NCBI RefSeq assembly: GCF_000721495.1
Contig: NZ_JOHY01000003.1
Coordinates: 186,001-250,000 of the forward strand
Direction of reading: 5' to 3'
Source: Streptomyces sp. NRRL F-5123
GTDB lineage: Bacteria > Actinomycetota > Actinomycetes > Streptomycetales > Streptomycetaceae
Length of the DNA stretch: 64,000 nucleotides
This document shows positions 9,487-16,483 of this stretch, one piece after another. The notes under the pieces were generated by a model that was given only the letters and a program-made list of their open reading frames with translations, was not told the DNA's origin and ran no database searches. Positions within the stretch are counted from its first letter, which is position 1, and every line of letters begins with the position of its first letter. Both the position numbers and the translations under genes were made by a program.

Positions 9487-11649
9487 TCACGCTGCGGCGA
9501 GCCGCTGCCTGCACTCCTCCAGCGCCTCCTGCACCTCCGGGTCGTCGGGGGTGCCGGCCGCCGCCGCTTCGAGGTCGGCCAGCGCCTCGTCCCAGCGGCC
9601 GACGCTGCGCAGCACGAACGCGCGGTTGTAGCGGATGGCGGGGTCGTGGGGTGCCGCCTCGACCGCGCGGCCGAAGTCGTCGAGGGCTGCATCGGCTTCC
9701 CCCGCGTCGAAGGCGAGGCCGGCCCGGCCGCACAGCGCGGCGACCAGGTCGGGGGCGGAGGAGAGCGCCCGGTCGAAGGCCGCCCGGGCGCTCTCCGCCT
9801 CTGCGCGGTCGGCGTGCAGCCGGCCCAGCGCGGCGAGCAGCAGCGGGCTGTCCGGCGCCAACTCCAGCCCCGCGCGGATGTCGTGCTCGGCCGCTTCGGT
9901 CTCACCGCGGTCCAGGAGCAGGCCCGCCCGGTTGACGTAGGCGTCCACGAACCCGGGATCGAGTTCCAGCACGTAGCCGAAATCGGCGAGAGCACCCTCC
10001 TCGTCGCCCTGCCCGTTCCGCAGGTCTCCCCGGTTGTAGTACAGCTCGGGGAAGGGCGGACCGAGTCGGGTCACGGTGTCGTAGGCGGCGGCGGCCTCCT
10101 CGTGACGGCCCATCCGCTGGAGGAGGTTGCCCAGGTCGAGGTGGTACTCGGGGTAGTACGGGTCCGCGTCGATCACCACGCGGAGTTCGGCGAGCGCCTC
10201 CTCGTACCGCCCCAGCCCCATCAGCACGGTGGCGCGGTTGTGGCGCAGCACCGAGCGGTGCAGGCTGTGCTCGCCCTCGCCGAGTTCGCGGTCGAGTGCG
10301 GCCATGCCCTGCGTGACGAGTTCCAGCGCCTCCAGCGGGCGCCCCCGGTGGGCCTCGATCAGCGCAAGCCCGTTGTGGTGGAAGACCGTGCTGAAGGCCC
10401 GGCTGCGGGCGTCGGGCAGGAGACCGGAGATGGCGATGGCCGTGTTGATCCATGCCGTCGCCCGCTCGTGGTCCCGGCGCCCCGGCGCACGGTGGCGGGT
10501 GTACAGCATCGCGGTGGCGTACGCGACCTGCATGTGGACGCGCGGGTCGCGCATGTGGACACGGGCCTCGTCGCAGATCGCCTCGGCCTCCTCCGCCCGG
10601 CCGAGTGCGGACAGCGTGGTGGGGAGCAGCGTGGAGAACGTCCAGCGCCGGCGCGCGGTGGTCTCCCAGTCGGTCAGCGCCCTGCCCCGCCGGCAGAAGT
10701 CCAGCACTGCGTCGTAGAAGCCGTGCAGCACGCAGGTGGTCATCGCCTGCTCCATCGCCGCCAGACCCGCACCGAGCGGATCCGAACCGTGCTCGCGGTG
10801 GAACGGCAGGGCGCCGAGGGCCGTAACGGGGTCTTCGGCCGCCTCCAGTTGGTCGGCGCGCGCGTCGTGCAGACGCTGCCGCTCGTCCGGTGCCAGGCCG
10901 CGGTACGCCGCGAGCACCGCCGGGTCGTCGTCCCGGCAGTCGCCGACCACGTACCGCGCCGCGAGCGCGCGCGGTTCTCCCGTCGATTCGGCCGGGGCCT
11001 GGGCGGGGGCGCAGTCCACCCGGCGGCAGTACCGCAGGAGAGCAGTGTGCAGTTGCTCTCCCGAGGGGGTTCCGGGTTCGGCGGGCGCCTCCGTGGCCGG
11101 GTCGAGCAGCCCGGTGGTGCCCCCGGCCACCACGGTCAGCACCGCCGGGTCCATCCGGCGCAGCAGGACCGCGATGAACTCCGCGTCGGTGGGGTCGGCG
11201 TGGTCGAGGTCGTCGACGACCACGGCGCAGGGGCCGTGCCCAGGGGCGGACAGCAGGTCGTGCAGGAACTCCTTGAGACCGTGCGCGATGCGCAGCGTCC
11301 GCTGCCTCGCGTAGAACCGGGTTCGCTCGGTCGGCACCGCCAGCGAGGTCAGCGTCTCCTGGGTGGCGGGAACGATGCCGCGCAGGTCGGCGGCGGCGGT
11401 GAGGATCTCCACCTGGTGCCTGGCGACCAGATCCGGGCGCTCGGCCAGCGCCGCCGGCACCAGGGCGCGCATCAGCGCGCCGGCCACCGTGTACGGGCCG
11501 CCCGACCGCCGGTTCGCGTCGATCACCCGCACCGCGGGATGCGCGGGGCCCGGCAGCAGCAGCGTCCCGAGGCACTCGCGCCGGTCGCGCCGCAGCGCTC
11601 CGGCCAGGAAGAGGTGGGCGGGGGCCGGCTGGTGCGTTGGGTCAGGCAT
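9487..11649 (-). CDS. ATPase-like domain plus TPR repeats, RiPP-locus protein
   Basis: A 720-residue protein from the ATG at 11649. Its N-terminal 230 residues resemble a STAND/AAA ATPase: a position equivalent to the P-loop (RRSGGPYTVAGALMRAL) lacks the Gly-Lys-Ser/Thr signature, while a Walker B-like CAVVVDDLDHADPTDAEF is kept. From about residue 330 to the end there are at least eight tetratricopeptide repeats (for example YYNRGDLRNGQGDEEGALAD and RYNRAFVLRSVGRWDEALAD). It lies 17 bases downstream of the M50/PqqD gene and in the same direction as the precursor peptide, so a role in maturation, recruitment or regulation for that peptide is likely. Without a normal P-loop, nucleotide hydrolysis is doubtful. 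Upstream in-frame extension beyond 11649 overlaps the protease gene and is rejected. Confidence 0.7.
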   Translation of the reverse strand: MPDPTHQPAPAHLFLAGALRRDRRECLGTLLLPGPAHPAVRVIDANRRSGGPYTVAGALMRALVPAALAERPDLVARHQVEILTAAADLRGIVPATQETLTSLAVPTERTRFYARQRTLRIAHGLKEFLHDLLSAPGHGPCAVVVDDLDHADPTDAEFIAVLLRRMDPAVLTVVAGGTTGLLDPATEAPAEPGTPSGEQLHTALLRYCRRVDCAPAQAPAESTGEPRALAARYVVGDCRDDDPAVLAAYRGLAPDERQRLHDARADQLEAAEDPVTALGALPFHREHGSDPLGAGLAAMEQAMTTCVLHGFYDAVLDFCRRGRALTDWETTARRRWTFSTLLPTTLSALGRAEEAEAICDEARVHMRDPRVHMQVAYATAMLYTRHRAPGRRDHERATAWINTAIAISGLLPDARSRAFSTVFHHNGLALIEAHRGRPLEALELVTQGMAALDRELGEGEHSLHRSVLRHNRATVLMGLGRYEEALAELRVVIDADPYYPEYHLDLGNLLQRMGRHEEAAAAYDTVTRLGPPFPELYYNRGDLRNGQGDEEGALADFGYVLELDPGFVDAYVNRAGLLLDRGETEAAEHDIRAGLELAPDSPLLLAALGRLHADRAEAESARAAFDRALSSAPDLVAALCGRAGLAFDAGEADAALDDFGRAVEAAPHDPAIRYNRAFVLRSVGRWDEALADLEAAAAGTPDDPEVQEALEECRQRLAAA

Positions 11650-11666
11650 GGGATCTCCCGTAGCGG

Positions 11667-12932
11667 TCAGGCGGAAGCGGGCGCGGCAGCCTCGGCGGTC
11701 GGGGCGGCTGCCCGCCGCTCGCGGACGTACATCGTGACGGCGACGGCCGTCTCCCCCAGGCTCAGCACGAGGAACAGCAGGCTGTCGGCGAGACCGGCGC
11801 CGCCCTGGTGGCCGTTGCCGGCCAGCCGGGCGACCGCGGTGCCGAAGACGTGGACGAGGATGGGCAGCAGTGTGAGGAGCAGCGTGGCCAGGCAGAACGC
11901 GTAGCCGGCGACCATCAGCCAGGAGTACCAGCGGGCCACACTGCGGTCCCGGGGATGCCACTGCTCGGGGTCGTGGGGGGCCGGCCGCCGTAGGAGCGCG
12001 CACCACCGGTTGGCCAGCAGCTGGCGTGCGGTCGTCTGGAGGTCGACGCAGCCCAGCACGGTGACGACCAGGTAGTAGATGTCCGTCTGGAGGAAGAAGT
12101 ACCCCTGCCAGACCAGACGCAGCAGCGTGGCGTAGGCCAGCGCGAGAAGTACGGCACCGGCCGGCGGGAAGCCGCCGCCCGCACGGTGGGTGCCGGCGGC
12201 GAGCAGGGTGAGCACCGCGAAGCAACCGACGTCGGTGAGCATGCCCGCGAGCATCGGCAGGTAGCGGCTGCGTCGCGGCACCCCCGCGAGCCCGTCGAGG
12301 TTGGTCTCGAACACCACGTAGTACAGCCGTCGTCCGATGGAGAGCCGCGAGGGCACGCCGAGCCGCCGTCCGGCCAGGGCGTGCGCGGACTCGTGCAGCA
12401 AGATCAGCGGGAGCTGGCCGACGAACAGCGTCAGCGTGAGCACCGACATGTAGTGGGTGAAGAAGACGTTGTGGTAGCGCGGTGCCGCGTCGGGGACGCG
12501 CACGACCACCAGGACGCACGCCGCCAGCAGCGCCGTGTAGAGCACCGCCCCGACGGGCGAGAAGACCGCGCGGCCCAGCTGCCGCCATCGCAGGGGGCGC
12601 GCGGGCAACGGCTCGGGGATGCCGTCCGCACGCAGGAAGCCGAGTTCCGTCAGCTCGGCGGCGAAGTCGTCGATGTCGACGGGGTCCCCGTACTCCTGCT
12701 CGTACCAGCGGGCCGCCTGCCGCGGCGGCGTGCCTTCGACCAGCCGCCGGAGCAGCGCGGCGCCGTCGGCGGGCAGTACGACGAAGGTGCCCTCGTCCAT
12801 CCGGCCGACCGTCACTTCGTCGCCTTCGGGCTGGAAGGTCAGCGGGTGGAAGGCGAGCGGTTCGTCGTGGGCCTGTACCGCCGTCTTCCCGGCGGGAGCA
12901 GCCTCGGCGGAGGCGGGCGTGTGATCGGGCAT
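11667..12932 (-). CDS. PqqD-like domain fused to M50 (site-2 protease-like) membrane metalloprotease
   Basis: A 421-residue protein. Residues 28-100 look like a PqqD/RiPP-recognition-element winged helix (VTVGRMDEGTFVVLPADGAA, then LVEGTPPRQAARWYEQEYG and ELTELGFL). About eight membrane helices follow, with a zinc-binding LLHESAHALAGRRLG inside the second or third helix (His180, Glu181, His184), as in site-2 and peptide zinc metalloproteases. A PqqD-like domain recognises leader peptides and M50 proteins cut within the membrane, so this is a good candidate for leader removal and/or export of the peptide encoded 118 bases upstream. The start at 12932 has GGGGGAG in front; a longer ORF to 12968 is possible. 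Assignment to a RiPP pathway is inference from domain pairing. Confidence 0.72.
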   Translation of the reverse strand: MPDHTPASAEAAPAGKTAVQAHDEPLAFHPLTFQPEGDEVTVGRMDEGTFVVLPADGAALLRRLVEGTPPRQAARWYEQEYGDPVDIDDFAAELTELGFLRADGIPEPLPARPLRWRQLGRAVFSPVGAVLYTALLAACVLVVVRVPDAAPRYHNVFFTHYMSVLTLTLFVGQLPLILLHESAHALAGRRLGVPSRLSIGRRLYYVVFETNLDGLAGVPRRSRYLPMLAGMLTDVGCFAVLTLLAAGTHRAGGGFPPAGAVLLALAYATLLRLVWQGYFFLQTDIYYLVVTVLGCVDLQTTARQLLANRWCALLRRPAPHDPEQWHPRDRSVARWYSWLMVAGYAFCLATLLLTLLPILVHVFGTAVARLAGNGHQGGAGLADSLLFLVLSLGETAVAVTMYVRERRAAAPTAEAAAPASA

Positions 12933-13049
12933 GGCTCCCCCGTTGGGCCGGTGTTCGGAACGGAGCACGGCGGGACGACGGGACGCGCTGCGGGGTGGGC
13001 CTCGGCGATGGGCGCGGTATCGGCCGGCCCATCGCCGAGGTTGTCACAG

Positions 13050-13139
13050 TCAGGCCACGTCGCAGGGGGGACCGCCGTAGAGCGAAGCGGAGGTCGTGAG
13101 GCGCACCGAACCCGCCTTGCGGATCTTGATCTTCTTCAT
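13050..13139 (-). CDS. Candidate RiPP precursor peptide, 29 residues
   Basis: A tiny gene: ATG at 13139 preceded at six bases by a perfect GGAGGT Shine-Dalgarno. The product begins MKKIKIRKAGSVRLTTSAS and ends LYGGPPCDVA. The basic leader-like half (Lys/Arg at 2, 3, 5, 7, 8, 13) contrasts with a Ser/Thr-rich stretch and a single Cys four residues from the C-terminus, a composition typical of modified peptides. It is followed on the same strand by a PqqD-M50 protease and an ATPase-TPR gene. No homology to a named RiPP class was recognised. Modification chemistry cannot be stated: no lanthionine synthetase, YcaO or radical SAM enzyme lies nearby. Confidence 0.6.
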   Translation of the reverse strand: MKKIKIRKAGSVRLTTSASLYGGPPCDVA

Positions 13140-13403
13140 TCCGTCCACCTCCTTCCGGGATGTGTCGCCTCCATTGGTAGCCCGCGGGGAAGAGCCCTGT
13201 CGCCGGTTGCGACCACCCCTGGCACAAGCCCAGAACGCCGGCAGAACACGCGCCCTGCGGCGCACCCGCCCCGCCCGGCCTCGGCAAGGGCCGCACGGCG
13301 GATCAAGCCCCGGGCACGTCGCGGCAACCGGCAGCCTGGCCCCCGCCCGTCCCGCCGGCGCACCCACGCGGCAACGGGGCGCGGCCCCCTCCGTCGTGGG
13401 GAG

Positions 13404-13500
13404 GTTCACCGAGGCAGCCCGCCCGCTCCGCGGCAGGTCAGACGTCGATCTTCGACCGGTCGAGCGTCGTGGCCGAATTGGTGATGAACCAATCGCCTAC
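13404..13500. repeat. Attachment site 1 (left boundary of tandem elements)
   Basis: Contains the 18-base core GCAGGTCAGACGTCGATC at 13433-13450, identical to the core at the parE 3' end (38348-38365). The 30 bases to the left are also nearly identical to the sequence left of the right-hand site. To the right, the minus strand encodes a copy of the ParE C-terminus (TNSATTLDRSKIDV and stop). Left of this site is presumed chromosome, right of it is element A. Confidence 0.75.
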
Positions 13501-13674
13501 CCTTCTGACCTGCGGCGCAGCCGCCGATCGCGCGCTGACCTGGCGTTTCCCCGACGGCCAGCGTTGGCCCCCGACTGCCGTTTTCGACTGCGCTGCGGAC
13601 CGTTTGCGGACTGCTTGACGGGGGCCGACAGGCAGATAACTGCCCTACCACCACGAGCGCCGCCGAGGAGTGGT

Positions 13675-14811
13675 TCAGCGACTGGGCTCCAGGTATGGAG
13701 CCAAGTGGTGAAGGCGGGTGTGGTAGTCGGGGTGCGAAGCAAGAAGCTTGCCCAGCGTGCCGGAGCGTCTGCTGTGCGCCCGGACTATCGTTCCGAAGGC
13801 GCCCGCCTCCCCGCGTGCAGCGAAGGAAGCGGCCAGGGCGTTGTTTCCGGGCTCCTGCGTGTGCATGGCCTGCAGCACCTCCGCGAGCAGCGGCCCGAAG
13901 CCGAGCGACGCCGCGTGCTGGTCTGCCCGCAGTTCGGCCCTTCGGGCCACAGCGGCCAACGGATAGGGAGCCACGAGCATGGCCAGGATGACGAACCAGT
14001 AGGAGACCGCGAATGCGAGCACGACGCTGCCCGCCGCGAGGAGGAGGACGAGCACCAGACAGCCGTTGAGGCGACGGCTGAGCTTGACACCGAGCCGGGC
14101 CACCCCGCGCACGGCGGCCCACGCCAGCCGCCCCGGAAGGGCGTACCACTCGCCCAGCAGTGAGGACCATGCATGGCCGCCCACGTGGTGCGCCAATTCG
14201 TGTGCGAGGACCGCGGCGAGATGACTACTAGGCAGGCTCGCCAGGGAAAAGTGCGTGACGCTCACGATATGGCCCGCCGCGGCGGAGGCGTTGAGGTCGT
14301 CACTCTCCTCGACCCACAGTTCGTAGGTGCGCCCTTCGATACCCGCCCGAGCGGTCACCTCCCGCCAGATCGGCTCCAGCCGTGCGCGCTCTCGCGGCGT
14401 CGGATAGCGGAGGTTCAGCAGGTGCCGGGCGAGAACGCTTTCCGTGGGCCGGTGGAATGCCAAGGCACCCGAGCTGAGCCAGACGAGCACAGCCACCCAT
14501 CCCATGCTCGGCAGCAGGGTGTAGGAGATAGTCGCCACAATCAGCAGGCTCATGACGAACGGAGGCAGATGCAGCAGCAGCTGGCCGACCGAGGCAGCAT
14601 CTACAGTGCGCTGCCGCCTGGCAAGGTACACCCGCCCCGGGCTTCCGAAATCGGTCTCGTCCGCGGCGGGAGGCCGGCGGGGCGGAGGAACACGCGTGGT
14701 GGTCGGTGCGCCGTCCGCTGCGCGCGGGTAGGGCGGTGGGGGCGGGATCGTGCCGCCGGGGTACGGCGGGATGTCTGGAGGGACACGCAAGGGGTCAGAC
14801 GGGGTGGCCAT
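13675..14811 (-). CDS. M48-family membrane zinc metalloprotease
   Basis: A 378-residue protein. A proline-rich N-terminal tail (1-50) is followed by two membrane helices (about 76-117), then the M48 catalytic core with VLAHELAHHVGGHAW (His204, Glu205, His208), two more helices (about 250-290), and the third zinc ligand in RRAELRADQHAASLG. M48 enzymes (HtpX/Ste24 type) cut membrane or membrane-associated proteins, often for quality control. It is the last gene of the operon, 68 bases after the PycTM gene, and ends about 220 bases from the attachment site. In context it may act as a second effector or tune the membrane effector; this is inference. Confidence 0.85.
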   Translation of the reverse strand: MATPSDPLRVPPDIPPYPGGTIPPPPPYPRAADGAPTTTRVPPPRRPPAADETDFGSPGRVYLARRQRTVDAASVGQLLLHLPPFVMSLLIVATISYTLLPSMGWVAVLVWLSSGALAFHRPTESVLARHLLNLRYPTPRERARLEPIWREVTARAGIEGRTYELWVEESDDLNASAAAGHIVSVTHFSLASLPSSHLAAVLAHELAHHVGGHAWSSLLGEWYALPGRLAWAAVRGVARLGVKLSRRLNGCLVLVLLLAAGSVVLAFAVSYWFVILAMLVAPYPLAAVARRAELRADQHAASLGFGPLLAEVLQAMHTQEPGNNALAASFAARGEAGAFGTIVRAHSRRSGTLGKLLASHPDYHTRLHHLAPYLEPSR

Positions 14812-14879
14812 GATGACGAATTCCTATACGTGCGTTCGGCCGTACCGACATGGCGCGGCGAGGGGTGGGCGGGAAGCGG

Positions 14880-15386
14880 TCAGTGCAGGGCGAGCGCAGT
14901 CGGCAGGAGGACCACTCCCGCGCAGTAGAAATCCAGGCCCGCGCGTATCCAGTGGTGCTTGTGAGCCACGATGCGGCTGTTCTCGGTCAGCGCGCTGAGC
15001 AGACCCGTATCAGGGTTCGTTCTCGTGCGGTCGAGTGCCTCCGCAAGCAGCCCCTGCTGTGCCGCTCGGCGGATGTCGTCGAAGTACGTCAGTGGGCGCC
15101 CTGGGATCCAGGCCCTGGTGCTGTACCTGGGACGTACGGCGAGCAGGAGGGAGAGGAGCGAACCCGCCAGCGCGGTCACAGCTGCCCACCACAGCACCGT
15201 TCCGGTAAGCGATAGCTGTGACACCGACCATCGGCGGGTGGCGAGCAGACCACCGAGCAGGCCGGCCGTCATGCTCAGCGCGCCCAGCAGCAAGGACGCT
15301 TTGTTGTCTGCGTGCGCGGTCTCTGCGCGCAGTTCTGACAGGAGGCGCAAACCCGCGGCTGAACCGTCAGGGGCCCGCTCACTCAC
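14880..15386 (-). CDS. PycTM/DUF5706-type three-helix membrane effector
   Basis: A 168-residue protein with the look of the Pycsar effector family (PycTM, formerly DUF5706). It has an amphipathic N-terminal helix (LLSELRAETAHADNKAS), TM1 at 31-49 and TM2 at 59-83, a middle helical region (GRPLTYFDDIRRAAQQGLLA), the conserved LSALTENSRIVAHKHHWIRA, then TM3 at 148-167. In Pycsar systems such proteins are thought to sense cCMP or cUMP and damage the membrane, aborting infection. The GTG start overlaps the previous stop (GTGA), so translation is coupled to the SPFH-like gene. A cyclase in the same operon supports the call. Family assignment is by eye from the Ala-Asp-x-Lys-Ala-Ser motif and topology. 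Confidence 0.65.
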   Translation of the reverse strand: MSERAPDGSAAGLRLLSELRAETAHADNKASLLLGALSMTAGLLGGLLATRRWSVSQLSLTGTVLWWAAVTALAGSLLSLLLAVRPRYSTRAWIPGRPLTYFDDIRRAAQQGLLAEALDRTRTNPDTGLLSALTENSRIVAHKHHWIRAGLDFYCAGVVLLPTALALH

Positions 15387-16483
15387 CGTTCGCCCTCCGG
15401 GCCATCCTCCGGGTCGTCTTCTGGCTTCTCCGTCAGCTGCCAGGGCAGCGAACCCGCTGTAGGGGGAGCCGGATCAGCACCGGGCAGGCCGCGAGTGAGG
15501 AACTCCTCGATGATCCGTATCGCGGATTCGTTCAGGTGGGAACGCTGGTAGTCCTCCAGGCCGCCCTCTCCTTTCAGCACTTGCAGGGCCACCTCTTTCT
15601 GACTTTGGATCAGCAGCAGTTGATCCTTGCGGAGGCTCTCCATCACCAGCTGGGAGTCCTCCGGGTGCCGGCTCAGATGAAGGGCCCATGACGCCACGCC
15701 ACCGTGCTGGAGGTAAGACTGGTAATAGCCGATCTTCTCCGCCTCCAGCTGGCGGAGCTCTGCCTCCTGACGGCTGCGCCGCATGGCGAGTTCGTGCTGC
15801 TGCTCGGCCTGAACCCGGTCCCGCTCGGCTCGCAGCCGGTCCTCGCGCATCGCGAGATCGTGGGCGGATCCGAGCCTCTCGTCGCTGTAGCGGAGCTCGC
15901 GCAACTGGCGTTGCTGTGCGACGGCGTCGTCGTCCTGCCGCAGCCGTAGCGCCCACGACACGCGCAGCCCGGCGTTGCCCGCCAGAGGGCCGCCCGCTGC
16001 AACCGCCTCGCTCATGGCCCGCTCGGCATCGGCGCTCCGGTCGATGGGGAATTTGCGGCCGACCTCGCGCGCCAGCTCCTCCAGCCGTCTGGTCAAAAGG
16101 CCGGGCACGTCCCGCTCGCGGCTGGTCACGAAAGCGTCAGGGCGAATCACTTGCCAGGTCATCGCCAGTTCGGCACTGAAGTCGAAGGCGTCGTTGTCAC
16201 TTGGCAGCGACAGTAAGCGCGAGCAGGAATGAATGCCCATGTCGACTTCGTAAACGGCGGTGTACCGCCGGGCGGCGAGTTCCGAGCGGGTCGGACGCCG
16301 CGGCGGAAGGTAGACGTCGTGCTCGCCCTTGTTCGTCGTGAAGACCAGGGCGTTGTCGATACGGCTGTAGTTCTTGCGGTAGTCGAACCGCGCCAGCTGG
16401 CGCACCGTCACGACGGGATCGACGAGGACGCTGTGCCGGTGCGCGCCCTGGTCCCAGTCAGGTTCGCGGCGGAATTCCACCAT
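15383..16483 (-). CDS. SPFH/band-7-like coiled-coil protein
   Basis: A 366-residue protein. The N-terminal 190 residues resemble an SPFH (stomatin/prohibitin) domain: a basic strand-rich start, then SRLLSLPSDNDAFDFSAELA, TWQVIRPDAFV, and VPGLLTRRLEELAREVGRKF. Residues 190-270 are a long charged coiled coil (ERLGSAHDLAMREDRLRAER, VQAEQQHELAMRRSRQEAEL), with helical and acidic tail segments after it. SPFH proteins oligomerise on membranes and scaffold proteases or effectors. No N-terminal membrane helix is evident, so membrane contact would be peripheral. It overlaps the upstream NTPase gene by 26 bases and its TGA overlaps the PycTM start. The family call is moderate; it could be an unrelated coiled-coil scaffold. 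Confidence 0.5.
   Translation of the reverse strand: MVEFRREPDWDQGAHRHSVLVDPVVTVRQLARFDYRKNYSRIDNALVFTTNKGEHDVYLPPRRPTRSELAARRYTAVYEVDMGIHSCSRLLSLPSDNDAFDFSAELAMTWQVIRPDAFVTSRERDVPGLLTRRLEELAREVGRKFPIDRSADAERAMSEAVAAGGPLAGNAGLRVSWALRLRQDDDAVAQQRQLRELRYSDERLGSAHDLAMREDRLRAERDRVQAEQQHELAMRRSRQEAELRQLEAEKIGYYQSYLQHGGVASWALHLSRHPEDSQLVMESLRKDQLLLIQSQKEVALQVLKGEGGLEDYQRSHLNESAIRIIEEFLTRGLPGADPAPPTAGSLPWQLTEKPEDDPEDGPEGER

Noticed and set aside
9367..11904. Plus-strand ORF of about 845 codons
   Set aside because: Antisense to the ATPase-TPR and M50 genes; Arg/Gly/Val/His-rich shadow.
9487..13296. Minus-strand reading frame of about 1269 codons
   Set aside because: Only the part from 11649 downwards has family features; the upstream part is a shadow over the M50 protease gene.
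13050..13409. Longer in-frame extension of the RiPP precursor (119 codons)
   Set aside because: The extension is Arg/Gly-rich with no ribosome-binding site, whereas the internal ATG at 13139 has a perfect one.
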